From Pseudarthrobacter sp. IC2-21 (GTDB taxonomy: Bacteria > Actinomycetota > Actinomycetes > Actinomycetales > Micrococcaceae), in assembly GCF_034048115.1 (NCBI RefSeq), contig NZ_CP139145.1:4201010-4265009 (forward strand): a stretch of DNA of 64,000 bases, in the 5' to 3' direction. Shown in pieces: positions 1-8,985 of this stretch (positions are counted from its first letter, which is position 1; the number at the start of each line of letters is the position of its first letter). The notes under the pieces were generated by a model that saw only the letters and a program-made list of their open reading frames with translations, made no database searches and was not told the DNA's origin. Both the position numbers and the translations under genes were made by a program.

Positions 1-2
1 CC

Positions 3-494
3 CGCGTGCGGACGCTCAGTTCCCACGGGAGCCTGCGGAAGTACGAGCATGACGTGGTGGGGTTCAACTCCCGCCTGGACGCCGTCCAGGCGGTGGTGCT
101 TCGCGCGAAGTTGGCACGGTTGCAGGAGTGGAACCGTCAGCGGCGGGCAGCTGCTGAACGCTACAGGCTTCTGCTCGCGGACATGCCGTCCGTTGAGCTT
201 CCAAGGGAAGCTCCCGGCAATGTGGATGCCTGGCATCTGTACGTTGTTCGGGTTCCCGACCGGGACGCAGTGCTCGCCGCCCTGCACGCCGCGGGTATCC
301 AGGCCGGGGTCCACTATCCGGTGCCGGTGCACCGCAGTGGCGCCTACGCCGGCGCGGGAATGCGCGCAGGCTCGTTCCCCGTGGCCGAAGCTGCCGCGGG
401 CCGCATCCTTTCCCTGCCGCTGTTTCCGCACATCACGGAGGCACAGCAGGAACGGGTTGTTGCGGCGCTGACCCTCGCAGTAGCTGGCGATTAG
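3..494 (+). CDS. DegT/DnrJ/EryC1/StrS-family aminotransferase, C-terminal part (cut by window edge)
   Basis: The reading frame is open at the left edge, so only about the last 163 residues are present. The visible part has the C-terminal pattern of PLP-dependent sugar aminotransferases of the DegT/DnrJ/EryC1/StrS family: the N-S-R-L-D-A-V-Q-A block near the left, then G-I-Q-A-G-V-H-Y-P-V-P-V-H, then S-L-P-L-F-P-H-I-T near the end. The PLP-binding lysine lies upstream of the window. Enzymes of this family transaminate nucleotide-linked keto sugars, which fits the flippase and glycosyltransferase genes that follow. The next gene starts three bases after the stop, so they are probably co-transcribed. 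The exact sugar substrate cannot be told. Confidence 0.85.
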   Translation, partial: RVRTLSSHGSLRKYEHDVVGFNSRLDAVQAVVLRAKLARLQEWNRQRRAAAERYRLLLADMPSVELPREAPGNVDAWHLYVVRVPDRDAVLAALHAAGIQAGVHYPVPVHRSGAYAGAGMRAGSFPVAEAAAGRILSLPLFPHITEAQQERVVAALTLAVAGD

Positions 495-497
495 CAA

Positions 498-2054
498 ATG
501 ACCCGCGAATACAACACGACGGCAGACCGAGAACTCCCCCAAGAGGTCTCAGCGTCCCCCACCTCCACAGCCGCCCTGGGCTCGGCAGTGAAGAAAGGTG
601 CCGTGTGGACGGCGGGCAGCACCGTGCTGCTCCGGCTGGGTAACATCGCCCTCATGGCTGTCGTAGCCAGAATCGTCTCACCCAACGAGTTGGGAATTTT
701 CACCCTTGCCGTGACCGTCCATACGGTAATCGTCAGCCTCGCCGAACTGGGGACAGCGTCCGCGATTGCACGGTCAGACCTGGATCTCAAGCGGATTGCG
801 CCTACCGTGGCCGCCGTCTCGATCGTCAGCAGTGTGCTGATGGCAGTTCCGTTATTCATCTTCGCTAACGACATCGCGACCCTCTTGGGCAGCGCTGAGG
901 CGGGCCCCTCGATGAAGATCATGGCACTGGGTGTTGCCCTGATTGGCCCATTGGCTGTGCCGGGGGCACTCTTGCTCCGGGACTTTCGGCAGAATGTGAT
1001 CTTTTGGGCTTCGGCGGTCGCCTTCGTGCCCGGAAGCGCTACCTTGGTGTTGCTCGCCCTGCAGGGCAGCGGGCCGGAGTCCTTCGCATGGTCCCGGATA
1101 GTGGGTCAGGTCGTGATGGGGGCAGTGATCCTGTCGGCAACGGGGCGCCCTGCATTGCCCCGGCTTGACCTGAAAATACTCAAGCCGCTGATCGTTTTTG
1201 GACTGCCCCTGGCCGGAGCAAACCTCCTCAGCCAAGTGCTGCTTAACGCCGACTACCTCTTCATCGGCAGGATGCTGGGCGCGACTGAGCTCGGCGTCTA
1301 TTTCCTTGCGTTCAGCGTCGCTATGTGGCCCACGGCTGTCATCGGCTCAATGTTGAACGGGCTGGTCCTTCCAGCCATCTCCACCGTTCGTCGCGACGGC
1401 GGCGATGTGGCTGAGGCCGTCAAGGTTGGTCTGCGGACCGTTGCGCTTGTTGCGTTTCCATTGGCGGCATTCCTGTGCGCCTTCTCGTTGCCTATTGTGG
1501 AAACCGTATACGGTGCGTCGTGGCGGGCAGCGGCTCCTGCATTGTCCATCCTCGCCGTGTATGGCGCAGCATCTGTAATAGGCCTATTTCTTGCGAACGT
1601 CATCATCGCGGCTGGGCGCACTGCGGTCCTCCTAACGGTCCAGATCTGTGCCCTTACAGTCCTCCTGCCCGGACTACCAGCAGGGATCAACTTGGGCGGG
1701 ATCGAGGGTGCTGCTGTCGCCCACCTACTGGTTATAGTCACGGTCACCTCACCGGTTTACATCATCGCCTTACGACGGTTGACGGGTGTGACGGTCTCAG
1801 CCCTCCTAGCTACTCTGGCCCCTCCGGCCCTGGCGTCGACGTTGACTGGGCTGATCGCCTGGGCGGCCACTTTAGGTCTATCGGAGCCCTTCCAAAAGAT
1901 CGCGGTTGGCGGTGTCATTGGCCTTTGCTTGTACATGTTCCTCAACCGCCGCAGCATTGGTGCGCTGCTTCCCGCCCGGCTTCTTCCCCGCGGCTACAAG
2001 GGGCAAGAAAAGCCAGAGTCACGAACGGGCAATGGCAAAAGGAGTTCAACATGA
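498..2054 (+). CDS. Wzx-type polysaccharide flippase (MOP superfamily)
   Basis: 518-residue membrane protein with an N-terminal soluble stretch of about 30 residues and then a long series of hydrophobic segments, the layout of the oligosaccharide flippase (Wzx/RfbX) branch of the MOP exporter superfamily. These proteins move lipid-linked repeat units across the cytoplasmic membrane. The ATG at 498 follows the aminotransferase stop directly, and the stop TGA (2052-2054) overlaps an ATG at 2051, so translation looks coupled on both sides. A Wzy-like and a Wzz-like gene follow in the same operon, which supports a Wzx/Wzy polysaccharide pathway. The substrate is unknown. The C-terminus is a basic tail rich in R, K, S and G. 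Confidence 0.87.
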   Translation: MTREYNTTADRELPQEVSASPTSTAALGSAVKKGAVWTAGSTVLLRLGNIALMAVVARIVSPNELGIFTLAVTVHTVIVSLAELGTASAIARSDLDLKRIAPTVAAVSIVSSVLMAVPLFIFANDIATLLGSAEAGPSMKIMALGVALIGPLAVPGALLLRDFRQNVIFWASAVAFVPGSATLVLLALQGSGPESFAWSRIVGQVVMGAVILSATGRPALPRLDLKILKPLIVFGLPLAGANLLSQVLLNADYLFIGRMLGATELGVYFLAFSVAMWPTAVIGSMLNGLVLPAISTVRRDGGDVAEAVKVGLRTVALVAFPLAAFLCAFSLPIVETVYGASWRAAAPALSILAVYGAASVIGLFLANVIIAAGRTAVLLTVQICALTVLLPGLPAGINLGGIEGAAVAHLLVIVTVTSPVYIIALRRLTGVTVSALLATLAPPALASTLTGLIAWAATLGLSEPFQKIAVGGVIGLCLYMFLNRRSIGALLPARLLPRGYKGQEKPESRTGNGKRSST

Positions 2055-2116
2055 GCGCCATCCTCCCACTTCCCACGACTAATCCGCTGACAGAGAAAGT
2101 CCAAGGCCGTGTTTAG
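2051..2116 (+). other. 21-codon ORF coupled by ATGA to wzx; possible frameshifted N-terminus of the next glycosyltransferase
   Basis: An ATG at 2051 overlaps the wzx stop as ATGA and has a well-placed GGAG six bases upstream (2041-2044). It opens only 21 codons and stops at TAG 2114-2116, just past the GTG (2109) that opens the glycosyltransferase frame. The junctions at 4083, 5351 and 7605 use the same ATGA overlap, so 2051 is the expected start of the glycosyltransferase. Either a one-base change separates the two frames, or this is a short coupling peptide that delivers ribosomes to GTG 2109. Confidence 0.4.
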
Positions 2117-3182
2117 GCGGATCCGGCAAGGCAAAGGCGATCGCACCCCGGAAGTCCTGGTGGTGGTCCCGTGCTACAACTATGGTCGCTACCTGGAGGC
2201 CTGCGTGGACAGTCTCGTATCGCAGGAAGGCGTGTCCGTTCGCGTCCACATCCTCGATGATGCCTCGACAGATGGCAGTGAGTTGGTGGCGCAAGCGATC
2301 GCTGAACGTGAACCGCGCGTCCAGGTCACTCTGCATGCCACCAACCGCGGCCATATCGCCACATACAACGAAGGCCTGCGAGCGGTCGATTCAGACTATG
2401 TGGTACTGCTCTCGGCTGATGATTTGCTGGCACCGGGTGCGCTGGCCCGCGCAACATCCCTGATGGACGCATTCCCTTACGTTGGCCTGGTTTACGGCCA
2501 TCCTCAGGCGTTCGAGAGGGAACCCGCACCCGAGCAAGGCCGGCTTAGGAACTGGTCGGTGTGGCCAGGAGAAAGCTGGATCGCTGCCCAATGCCGGCGG
2601 GGGCTGAATATTATCAGTAGTCCTGAAGCCGTAGTCCGTACCTCTGTCCAGCACCAGGTGGGCTACTACGATCCTGGGCTCCCTCATTCCGGAGACTTGG
2701 AAATGTGGCTTCGCATCGCGGATGTGGCAGGAGTGGGAAGGGTGAACGGGGTGGATCAGGCTTACCACCGCGTCCACTCCAGCAGCATGATGGCGGTCAG
2801 CTACGGCACGGTGCTGGCCGATATAGAAGAGCGCGTCAAGGCCTACGACTCTTTCTTTGCTGGAAGTGCGCTCGATGAAGCGCGGATAAATCAATTGAGG
2901 GCTGTCGCCAACCGTCGGATGGCGGAGGAAGCACTTGAGTGGTCGGCGGCATCGTGCCGGATCGATGCAGTTTCAACTGCCGAAATCGATAGAGCCGTCT
3001 CCTTTGCCCTCAGGCTCCATCCGGCGGTTGCCTGGTCGCCTGCCTACATGGACTACCAAAGCAGTGCTGGGTTCGCCGTCGGCCCTAATTTGAGCACCAC
3101 TTGGGCGGCTCGGCGGGGGTCCATCCAACGTAGTTTAGGACCTCGCCTCCGGTGGCATCTGTGGAGGAGATATGGAATCTGA
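2109..3182 (+). CDS. Family 2 glycosyltransferase
   Basis: 357 residues. Near the N-terminus it has the GT-A entry strand V-L-V-V-V-P-C-Y-N-Y-G, then D-D-A-S-T-D-G-S and L-S-A-D-D, the nucleotide-sugar and metal-binding DxD-type motif of GT2 enzymes, and further on S-G-D-L-E-M-W-L-R. It probably adds a sugar to a lipid-linked glycan on the cytoplasmic face of the membrane. The GTG at 2109 has no good ribosome-binding site of its own. A better start signal lies upstream in another frame (ATG 2051), so the N-terminus is uncertain. It overlaps the next gene by 11 bases. Donor and acceptor are not predictable. Confidence 0.85.
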   Translation: MFRRIRQGKGDRTPEVLVVVPCYNYGRYLEACVDSLVSQEGVSVRVHILDDASTDGSELVAQAIAEREPRVQVTLHATNRGHIATYNEGLRAVDSDYVVLLSADDLLAPGALARATSLMDAFPYVGLVYGHPQAFEREPAPEQGRLRNWSVWPGESWIAAQCRRGLNIISSPEAVVRTSVQHQVGYYDPGLPHSGDLEMWLRIADVAGVGRVNGVDQAYHRVHSSSMMAVSYGTVLADIEERVKAYDSFFAGSALDEARINQLRAVANRRMAEEALEWSAASCRIDAVSTAEIDRAVSFALRLHPAVAWSPAYMDYQSSAGFAVGPNLSTTWAARRGSIQRSLGPRLRWHLWRRYGI

Positions 3183-4086
3183 AATGCACGACTTCGCCGT
3201 GATCACTCCCAGCTATGCTCCGGATAGCGAACTCTGCCGTGACCTGAATCGCTCTGTCCTCCGGTGGACTCCGCCCGACGTCCGACACCACATCATCGTG
3301 CCCCGGCAGGACCTTCCGGTATTTCGCATGCTCGCCAATGACCGGACGATCATCCACGACGACAGGGAGTTCCTTCCCCCCACCATCCGCAGACTGCCGC
3401 ACGTGAATATGTGGGTTAATACGCGGCAGCCTTGGCTTCCCGTGCGAGGCTGGATCACGCAGCAGCTGGTCAAGCTCGCCGCCGCAGCGAATTTGGAGGC
3501 GGACGCTGTACTGCTCATGGATTCGGACATGGTTCTGGTGGCTCCCACTGACTTGTCTTCATTCCAGCAAGACGGAAAGCTTGCGATGTATCGAAAACCC
3601 GGCGCCGTTCATTCTGGCCTTCCCCGTCACCGGCAATGGCTAGAGACTTCTCACGCTCTGCTGGGTTTGGAACAGCCGGGGCCTGAAGACCTCACTGACT
3701 ACATCTGCTGGCCGTGCGTATGGGACCCGGGAATAGTAAGGTCCCTGCTCCGTCGGGTGGAGAGCACCCAACAGGTCCCCTGGCAGACCGCATTGACTTC
3801 GCAACTCCACTTCTCCGAAATGATGCTTTACGGCGCCTATGTTGACGGCGTCCTTGGCGGGCCGCAGGCAACGGCATCATCGATGAACAGTGTTGCCTAC
3901 TCGGCAGAAATGCCGCTAGGACTCAAAGAGATCAGCGAACTGCTTATGAGGGCCCATGGAGTTCAGTCCGTGATGATTTCAGCAAAATCCGGGATTCCCT
4001 ACCATGTCCGGGCCACGGCCTTGCAGGAATTCGCTGACACTTTGTCCGGCGCAGGACCCAAGGACAAAGTCGGAGGTGCCCCATGA
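3172..4086 (+). CDS. DUF6492-family putative glycosyltransferase
   Basis: 304 residues. The start F-A-V-I-T-P-S-Y-A-P-D and the motif L-L-M-D-S-D-M (about residue 120) resemble GT-A-fold enzymes; D-S-D is a likely metal-binding DxD. The overall pattern matches proteins annotated DUF6492, found in actinobacterial polysaccharide loci and presumed to be glycosyltransferases. The ATG at 3172 has a strong GGAGGA just upstream, inside the end of the preceding gene; ATG 3184 is a less likely alternative. The stop overlaps the next start (4083). The family name comes from memory of its sequence pattern and needs a profile search. Confidence 0.75.
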   Translation: MESEMHDFAVITPSYAPDSELCRDLNRSVLRWTPPDVRHHIIVPRQDLPVFRMLANDRTIIHDDREFLPPTIRRLPHVNMWVNTRQPWLPVRGWITQQLVKLAAAANLEADAVLLMDSDMVLVAPTDLSSFQQDGKLAMYRKPGAVHSGLPRHRQWLETSHALLGLEQPGPEDLTDYICWPCVWDPGIVRSLLRRVESTQQVPWQTALTSQLHFSEMMLYGAYVDGVLGGPQATASSMNSVAYSAEMPLGLKEISELLMRAHGVQSVMISAKSGIPYHVRATALQEFADTLSGAGPKDKVGGAP

Positions 4087-5354
4087 CGATGATCGGGAAC
4101 CGCGCCGGCGCCCTTTGGCGGACAATAATCACTCGTGGCCCGTCGGGCGTCACCACGGCAGTCGCCCGGCGATTGGTGGGAAAAATCAACGGGTACGTGG
4201 ACCTCGCTGCCGCTGAATTGCCGGTACGTCCCGAGGATTTGGCGGATTCGAGTACCTTGTCCCAACTGACGCCGAGTTCAACATCAAGTAGGAAATTACA
4301 GATCGGGTGGGTTTGTGCGCCACCATCAGCCGGTTCTGGCGGGCACACCACCTTGTTTCGGATGGTGGAAGAGGCCGAACAACGAGGTCACAACTGTACG
4401 TTGTTTCTCTACGACAAGAACTCCGACGATGTGAGCCGGCACGAAGCCGTCATTCGACAACATTGGAAGAACCTAAAGGCAACTATCTGCAGTGCTACCA
4501 GCGGCATGGCCGGAATGGACGCCATCGTGTCCAGTTCATGGGGCGCCGCTCATGTGGTGGCCTCCCGCGCGCCTGCCACTGCCAACAGGTTCTACTTTAT
4601 CCAGGACTTCGAGCCATATTTCTACCCACGAGGGGCACTTTACGCCTTCGCGGAGGACACCTATCGGTTCGGCTTCACCAACATTGCCCTAGGCAACATG
4701 ATTGCTGCCAGGCTTCGGGCGGAGATCAAAATTGACCCCGATGTCGTCGTGCCTTTTGGTTGTGACGATGTCCAATACACCCTGCTGCCCCGGAATTCGG
4801 AGGATGCGCCCCGTTCAGGAGTGGTTTTCTACGCCAAACGCATGGTTGACCGCCGGGGATACTTGCTCGCCCGGCTCGCGCTCGAAAAGTTCCACAAACA
4901 ACACCCGGAGCACGAGATTCACGTAGTGGGCGACAGGGTCTCCAACTGGTCGATTCCGATCACCAACCACGGCTCCGTAACGTCAACCGACCTCAACGTC
5001 CTCTACAACAGGACGATCGCCAGTTTGGTGCTGTCATTCACCAACATCAGCCTTATCCCAGAGGAGGTGATGGCAGCGGGAAACGTCCCGGTCGTGAATG
5101 ATCACGAGTTTTCCCGTGCCGTGCTTTCGTCCCCACACGTGATTTGGGCGAAACCAACCCCTGATGCGATTGCCCGGGCCTTGTCGGCTGCCGTTACAGC
5201 ACCGGATATCGAAGGACGCGCCAGCCTGCTGGGTGCGCGGGGCGCCCGTGGATGGACTGCCACGGCCGCGCTGGTAACCGACACTATCGAGTCCGTCTGC
5301 GCCAATCGGGCCGCCAGCCCGCCGGAAGACCGCGTTTTGGAGGCACAACAATGA
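4083..5354 (+). CDS. WsaF-like glycosyltransferase (rhamnosyltransferase-type)
   Basis: 423 residues. After an N-terminal extension of about 75 residues comes I-G-W-V-C-A-P-P-S-A-G-S-G-G-H, a glycine-rich loop typical of GT-B enzymes related to WsaF, the S-layer glycan rhamnosyltransferase. Further motifs are F-I-Q-D-F-E-P-Y-F-Y-P, V-V-F-Y-A-K-R in the second domain, and S-L-I-P-E-E-V-M-A-A-G-N-V-P-V-V-N-D, which corresponds to the donor-binding E-x7-E region. The N-terminal extension may attach it to the membrane or to partners. ATGA overlaps at both ends place it in the operon. Rhamnose as donor is only an inference from family resemblance. Confidence 0.78.
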   Translation: MTMIGNRAGALWRTIITRGPSGVTTAVARRLVGKINGYVDLAAAELPVRPEDLADSSTLSQLTPSSTSSRKLQIGWVCAPPSAGSGGHTTLFRMVEEAEQRGHNCTLFLYDKNSDDVSRHEAVIRQHWKNLKATICSATSGMAGMDAIVSSSWGAAHVVASRAPATANRFYFIQDFEPYFYPRGALYAFAEDTYRFGFTNIALGNMIAARLRAEIKIDPDVVVPFGCDDVQYTLLPRNSEDAPRSGVVFYAKRMVDRRGYLLARLALEKFHKQHPEHEIHVVGDRVSNWSIPITNHGSVTSTDLNVLYNRTIASLVLSFTNISLIPEEVMAAGNVPVVNDHEFSRAVLSSPHVIWAKPTPDAIARALSAAVTAPDIEGRASLLGARGARGWTATAALVTDTIESVCANRAASPPEDRVLEAQQ

Positions 5355-6784
5355 GCACGGACGCCACGTGCCAGTCAGTTCGCGGACGCCATTCCGGCTC
5401 ACCCGACGCCAGCCAGGTCAGCACAGGGGTTCCCTTCATTATCCGGGCCATGGCTGTTTGCATCTTCGTCTTTCCATCCTCGATGGTGTTCAAACCCATT
5501 GGTGCGGCCGGAACTGTTCCGATGATCCTGGCCGTCATTGTCTGCGGACTATGGGTGTGCAGCGGCATTTTTGGTCTGCATAATCCCCTTGAAGCGAGGC
5601 ACCCGGGCCGACTGGCAGTGGGCATTCTCTTCCTGGCCACGAGCGCTTCCTACGTTGCCCTCTACGCCGGCATCACGGGTGGGAGCACGGAAATCGCCCG
5701 CGCTTCCGGGGACCGTTGGATGATTTTGCTTCTGGCAAGCTCAGGCATCATCATTGCGCTCGGTGAGGTTGTTCGCACTCTGGATGATGCAATGGTCCTT
5801 GTCCGGGCATTGTTGGCGGGGGCTAGTTTCTGCTGCCTGGTTGCGGTGGTTCAGTTCTTCTTCAGGATTAATCCCATGGAGTGGTTCCAAGTCGCCATGC
5901 CCGGATTTGATTACAACGGAGGTGACACACCATTTCAATCCCGTGGCGCTCTGTTGCGAGTTGCGGGGAGCACGTTCCACTCCATCGAACTCGCCGTCGT
6001 TTCAGCGATGCTTCTGCCTCTGTCAATCTGGCGGGTTATCTACGATCGACGCGGGAGCATCCTTCTCCGGCTACTCAGCCCGTCCCTCTTGGTCTTCGCG
6101 ATAGCGTCGACGGTTTCCCGTTCAGGGATACTCGGGCTCTTGACCGGTCTAGTCATCTTCATCCCCCTACTTCCCCGGACGCCCCGGCTGTGGGCGCTGA
6201 TGGCAGCTCCTCTTGCACTGGCAGCTCTCTTTCTCGGCGTGCCAGGCTTGGTAAGCACGCTAACGGGCACAGTGGCGTCGTCGGATTCCGACCCGTCCAT
6301 CACCACAAGGACCAACAACTTCCCACGGGTGGAAGCGATGGTTTCAGACCGTCCTTGGCTGGGGCTTGGACCCGGAAATTACATCGCTGATTCAGCAATC
6401 CATATCCTCGACAACCAATACCTCAATGCAGCCGTGACCCAGGGATTAGTGGGCTTGGCAGCCATAATGGTCTACCTCATCCTGCCTGGCGTGAGCACCT
6501 TAACTGCTGCACACGCAACCCGTGATCCACAGCTTAGGTCGCTTGCCGGGGCCATAGGGGCCGGAGCCATGGTGGCGGGTGTCTGTTCACTGACCTTCGA
6601 TTCAATGTCGTTCCCTGTCTTCGCCCTCACTTACCCCGTCTTCGTGGGACTCGGAGGTGCTGTATGGCTGATGATCAGGAATGGGATGGATGCATCCCAA
6701 AAGCACGCAAAGTTTCTTTCCAAACCCGGTCCGCGCCTAGGAGCTGGCCGACCACCCGAAGGAGGAGGCCCGTGGACCCGATAG
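5351..6784 (+). CDS. O-antigen ligase/polymerase-like membrane protein (Wzy-type)
   Basis: 477 residues from ATG 5351, which overlaps the previous stop as ATGA; an in-frame start at 5252 would bury about 100 bases in the upstream gene and is less likely. The protein has ten or more hydrophobic segments, a large loop after the middle, and the block R-P-W-L-G-L-G-P-G-N-Y that is characteristic of the Wzy_C/O-antigen ligase family. Such proteins polymerise or ligate undecaprenyl-linked repeat units at the outer face of the membrane. With the flippase upstream and the Wzz-like protein downstream it completes a Wzx/Wzy/Wzz set. Polymerase and ligase roles cannot be separated by sequence alone. Confidence 0.82.
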   Translation: MSTDATCQSVRGRHSGSPDASQVSTGVPFIIRAMAVCIFVFPSSMVFKPIGAAGTVPMILAVIVCGLWVCSGIFGLHNPLEARHPGRLAVGILFLATSASYVALYAGITGGSTEIARASGDRWMILLLASSGIIIALGEVVRTLDDAMVLVRALLAGASFCCLVAVVQFFFRINPMEWFQVAMPGFDYNGGDTPFQSRGALLRVAGSTFHSIELAVVSAMLLPLSIWRVIYDRRGSILLRLLSPSLLVFAIASTVSRSGILGLLTGLVIFIPLLPRTPRLWALMAAPLALAALFLGVPGLVSTLTGTVASSDSDPSITTRTNNFPRVEAMVSDRPWLGLGPGNYIADSAIHILDNQYLNAAVTQGLVGLAAIMVYLILPGVSTLTAAHATRDPQLRSLAGAIGAGAMVAGVCSLTFDSMSFPVFALTYPVFVGLGGAVWLMIRNGMDASQKHAKFLSKPGPRLGAGRPPEGGGPWTR

Positions 6785-7608
6785 CAGTTCTCCGGACCGT
6801 ATGGCTGCACAGGATTGTTGCGCTCCCGATCATCGTGCTGACAGTCCTGGCAGCCGTCTACGTCTATCAGTTTGCGCCCCGTTCCTACGAGTCTTCGTCG
6901 ACGTACGCCATGATCAATCCGGACATACCATCCGAGCATGATGTTCTTAAGAACCCCCAACTGGGGAACCTCAATCCCAAGAACCCTTATCTCCGTTCAT
7001 CAGATCCCTCCCTAATCGTTCAGGTGCTCCTGACAAAGTTGAATGACAGCTCGACTGCCGGCTTATTGACCTCCCAAGGCTTGAGCGACGAATACACGGT
7101 CAGCCGGGGCGTCGGCGGTATCAATGGCTTCCTGGTGGACATCACTGGGGAGGGCGAAACACCCGCTAAATCCATCGCCACAACTCAGGCGCTGGGGCAG
7201 ATCTTGCAGGACTACCTTTACGACGCTCAAAAGGTCAATGGCGCCGATGATGCTTATCTCTTCTCGTCCCTCGTTGTGGCAACTCCGGTTAAGGCCACGG
7301 AGCAGTTTTCGAGCCGGCTCCGGGCACTGATCGTAGTCTTCCTGGCAGGTGTCGTCATGATGTTCGGTGCCGTATCAATTGCCCGTTCAATGGCCGTAAA
7401 CAAGGACCGACGGAAGCTCTTGACGGATGAACCAGATCGACCCAGCAAACGACGGCGGGGACAAAAGGTGGCCACGTACAGGGAAGACGGGGCACGATCG
7501 CCGGACCTCACGTTGCCGGCGCTGAACTTGGATCGAGAACCCATATCGGACGAATCTAAAGACCTAGAGGTACCTCAAAACCACCGCATGGCCAAGGTTG
7601 AACTATGA
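6772..7608 (+). CDS. Wzz-like chain-length/polysaccharide co-polymerase protein
   Basis: 278 residues from GTG 6772, preceded by GGAGGAGG at 6761-6768 and overlapping the previous gene by 13 bases; the in-frame ATG at 6664 has no such site. A membrane segment near residues 15-33 and another near 187-207 flank an extracytoplasmic domain, the topology of Wzz/polysaccharide co-polymerases. After the second segment is a charged, cytoplasmic tail of about 70 residues (R-P-S-K-R-R-R-G-Q-K). No tyrosine-kinase Walker motifs are present, so any partner kinase is elsewhere. It likely controls polymer length together with the Wzy-like protein. Confidence 0.75.
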   Translation: MDPIAVLRTVWLHRIVALPIIVLTVLAAVYVYQFAPRSYESSSTYAMINPDIPSEHDVLKNPQLGNLNPKNPYLRSSDPSLIVQVLLTKLNDSSTAGLLTSQGLSDEYTVSRGVGGINGFLVDITGEGETPAKSIATTQALGQILQDYLYDAQKVNGADDAYLFSSLVVATPVKATEQFSSRLRALIVVFLAGVVMMFGAVSIARSMAVNKDRRKLLTDEPDRPSKRRRGQKVATYREDGARSPDLTLPALNLDREPISDESKDLEVPQNHRMAKVEL

Positions 7609-8885
7609 CAGAGAAAGCAAGGGATCCTCTCCGTATTGGGTATGTCGTCCCTGAATTCCCAGGGCAGACGCACGGGTTTTTTTGGCGTGAAGTTGCTGTC
7701 CTCAATCAACTGCGCATCCAGCCGGACGTCGTGTCGACCCGGCGCCCTCGTCAGGATGCCATAAACCAGGAATGGGGCGGGGAGGCCGAACCGTTAACCA
7801 CCTACCTCGTGCCTTCGTCACTGCCGGATTTTGTAGCCATGGCGCGGGAGCTGCGGTCGCCAGGCAGCCTCCGCATGGCAGAAATCATCCGGGCTGCTTT
7901 AGAGATGTCAGGGAAGAATCCCGGCCAGGTTCTGCACCCCCGGTTCATCCGCAATATGGCCCGACAGATGGCGTGGCTGGCCCTCGGCGCCCGGCTTTCG
8001 GGTGTTGCGCGGGAGCGCGGTTGGCATCATGTCCACGTCCATTCCTGCGGCAACGCCGCAAGCATTGCTTTGTACGCGCATCTTTTGTCCGGACTCCCCT
8101 ATAGCCTGACGCTGCATGGACCCCTTAGTGATTACGGCCCTAACCAGTCAACCAAATGGGCCAACGCCGCTTTCTCGATAGTTATCACCGACGAGTTGAA
8201 CCGCGAGGTTAAGCGGTTCTTCGGACCGGATATCCCTGTGCGCGTTGCAGTTGCCCCAATGGGAGTTGACGCCAGCCAATTCTGCAGGACAACCACCTAT
8301 AGAGCATGGACAGGTGTGGGAGCCTTTCGTGTCTTCTCGTGCGGGCGTCTCAATCCCAGCAAGGGACATGACGTACTTCTCACAGCGATCGCTACGATGC
8401 TCCAAGGTGGGATCGACATCGAACTTACAATCGCCGGGGAGGATGAGCTCGGCGGGGGTGGATACCATCGCAAACTTCAGCGACTGATTGACGACAACGG
8501 GCTCGAACACCATGTGCGCCTCCTCGGCGCCGTGCCGTCCGGACGAATACGGCAAGAACTAGAGCGTTGCCATGCCTTCGCCCTCGCGAGCCATTCCGAG
8601 CCGCTCGGAGTTGCCATCATGGAGGCGATGAGCATGGCAGTTCCAGTAGTGGCAACTGCTGCCGGCGGCGTTCCGGAGCTTGTACCTGACGGTACGGGGG
8701 TGCTTGTTCGCCCCGGCGATCCGACGGCACTCGCAAGTGCTCTCCTAAAGCTGGCCTTGGACCCTGATAAGTGCTCGGCCCTCGGTGTCGCCGGGCGTGA
8801 GCGGGCACGCACGACTTTCGGGCACCACCGGAGCGCAGAGGTGCTGGCGCAGTTGGTCCGCTCAGAATTGACTTCCAGCGCATAA
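7605..8885 (+). CDS. Family 4 glycosyltransferase (GT-B fold)
   Basis: 426 residues. The N-terminal half has Y-V-V-P-E-F-P-G-Q-T-H-G-F and V-H-V-H-S-C-G-N-A-A; the C-terminal half has C-G-R-L-N-P-S-K-G-H-D and S-E-P-L-G-V-A-I-M-E-A-M-S-M-A-V-P-V-V-A-T, the E-x7-E donor-binding signature of retaining GT4 enzymes. It overlaps the Wzz-like gene by ATGA. It probably transfers a hexose from a nucleotide sugar onto the growing repeat unit in the cytoplasm. It is the last of the tightly coupled genes; the next gene follows after about 100 bases and has its own ribosome-binding site. Confidence 0.87.
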   Translation: MTEKARDPLRIGYVVPEFPGQTHGFFWREVAVLNQLRIQPDVVSTRRPRQDAINQEWGGEAEPLTTYLVPSSLPDFVAMARELRSPGSLRMAEIIRAALEMSGKNPGQVLHPRFIRNMARQMAWLALGARLSGVARERGWHHVHVHSCGNAASIALYAHLLSGLPYSLTLHGPLSDYGPNQSTKWANAAFSIVITDELNREVKRFFGPDIPVRVAVAPMGVDASQFCRTTTYRAWTGVGAFRVFSCGRLNPSKGHDVLLTAIATMLQGGIDIELTIAGEDELGGGGYHRKLQRLIDDNGLEHHVRLLGAVPSGRIRQELERCHAFALASHSEPLGVAIMEAMSMAVPVVATAAGGVPELVPDGTGVLVRPGDPTALASALLKLALDPDKCSALGVAGRERARTTFGHHRSAEVLAQLVRSELTSSA

Positions 8886-8985
8886 GAGTCCGCCGACTGG
8901 GTCCAGGCGGGCCATCCCTCGCGTTTCGATCCTGTTTTACAAATACGAAGACTTGTCGAGTCCGAAATATCAGCAGGGAGACAAT

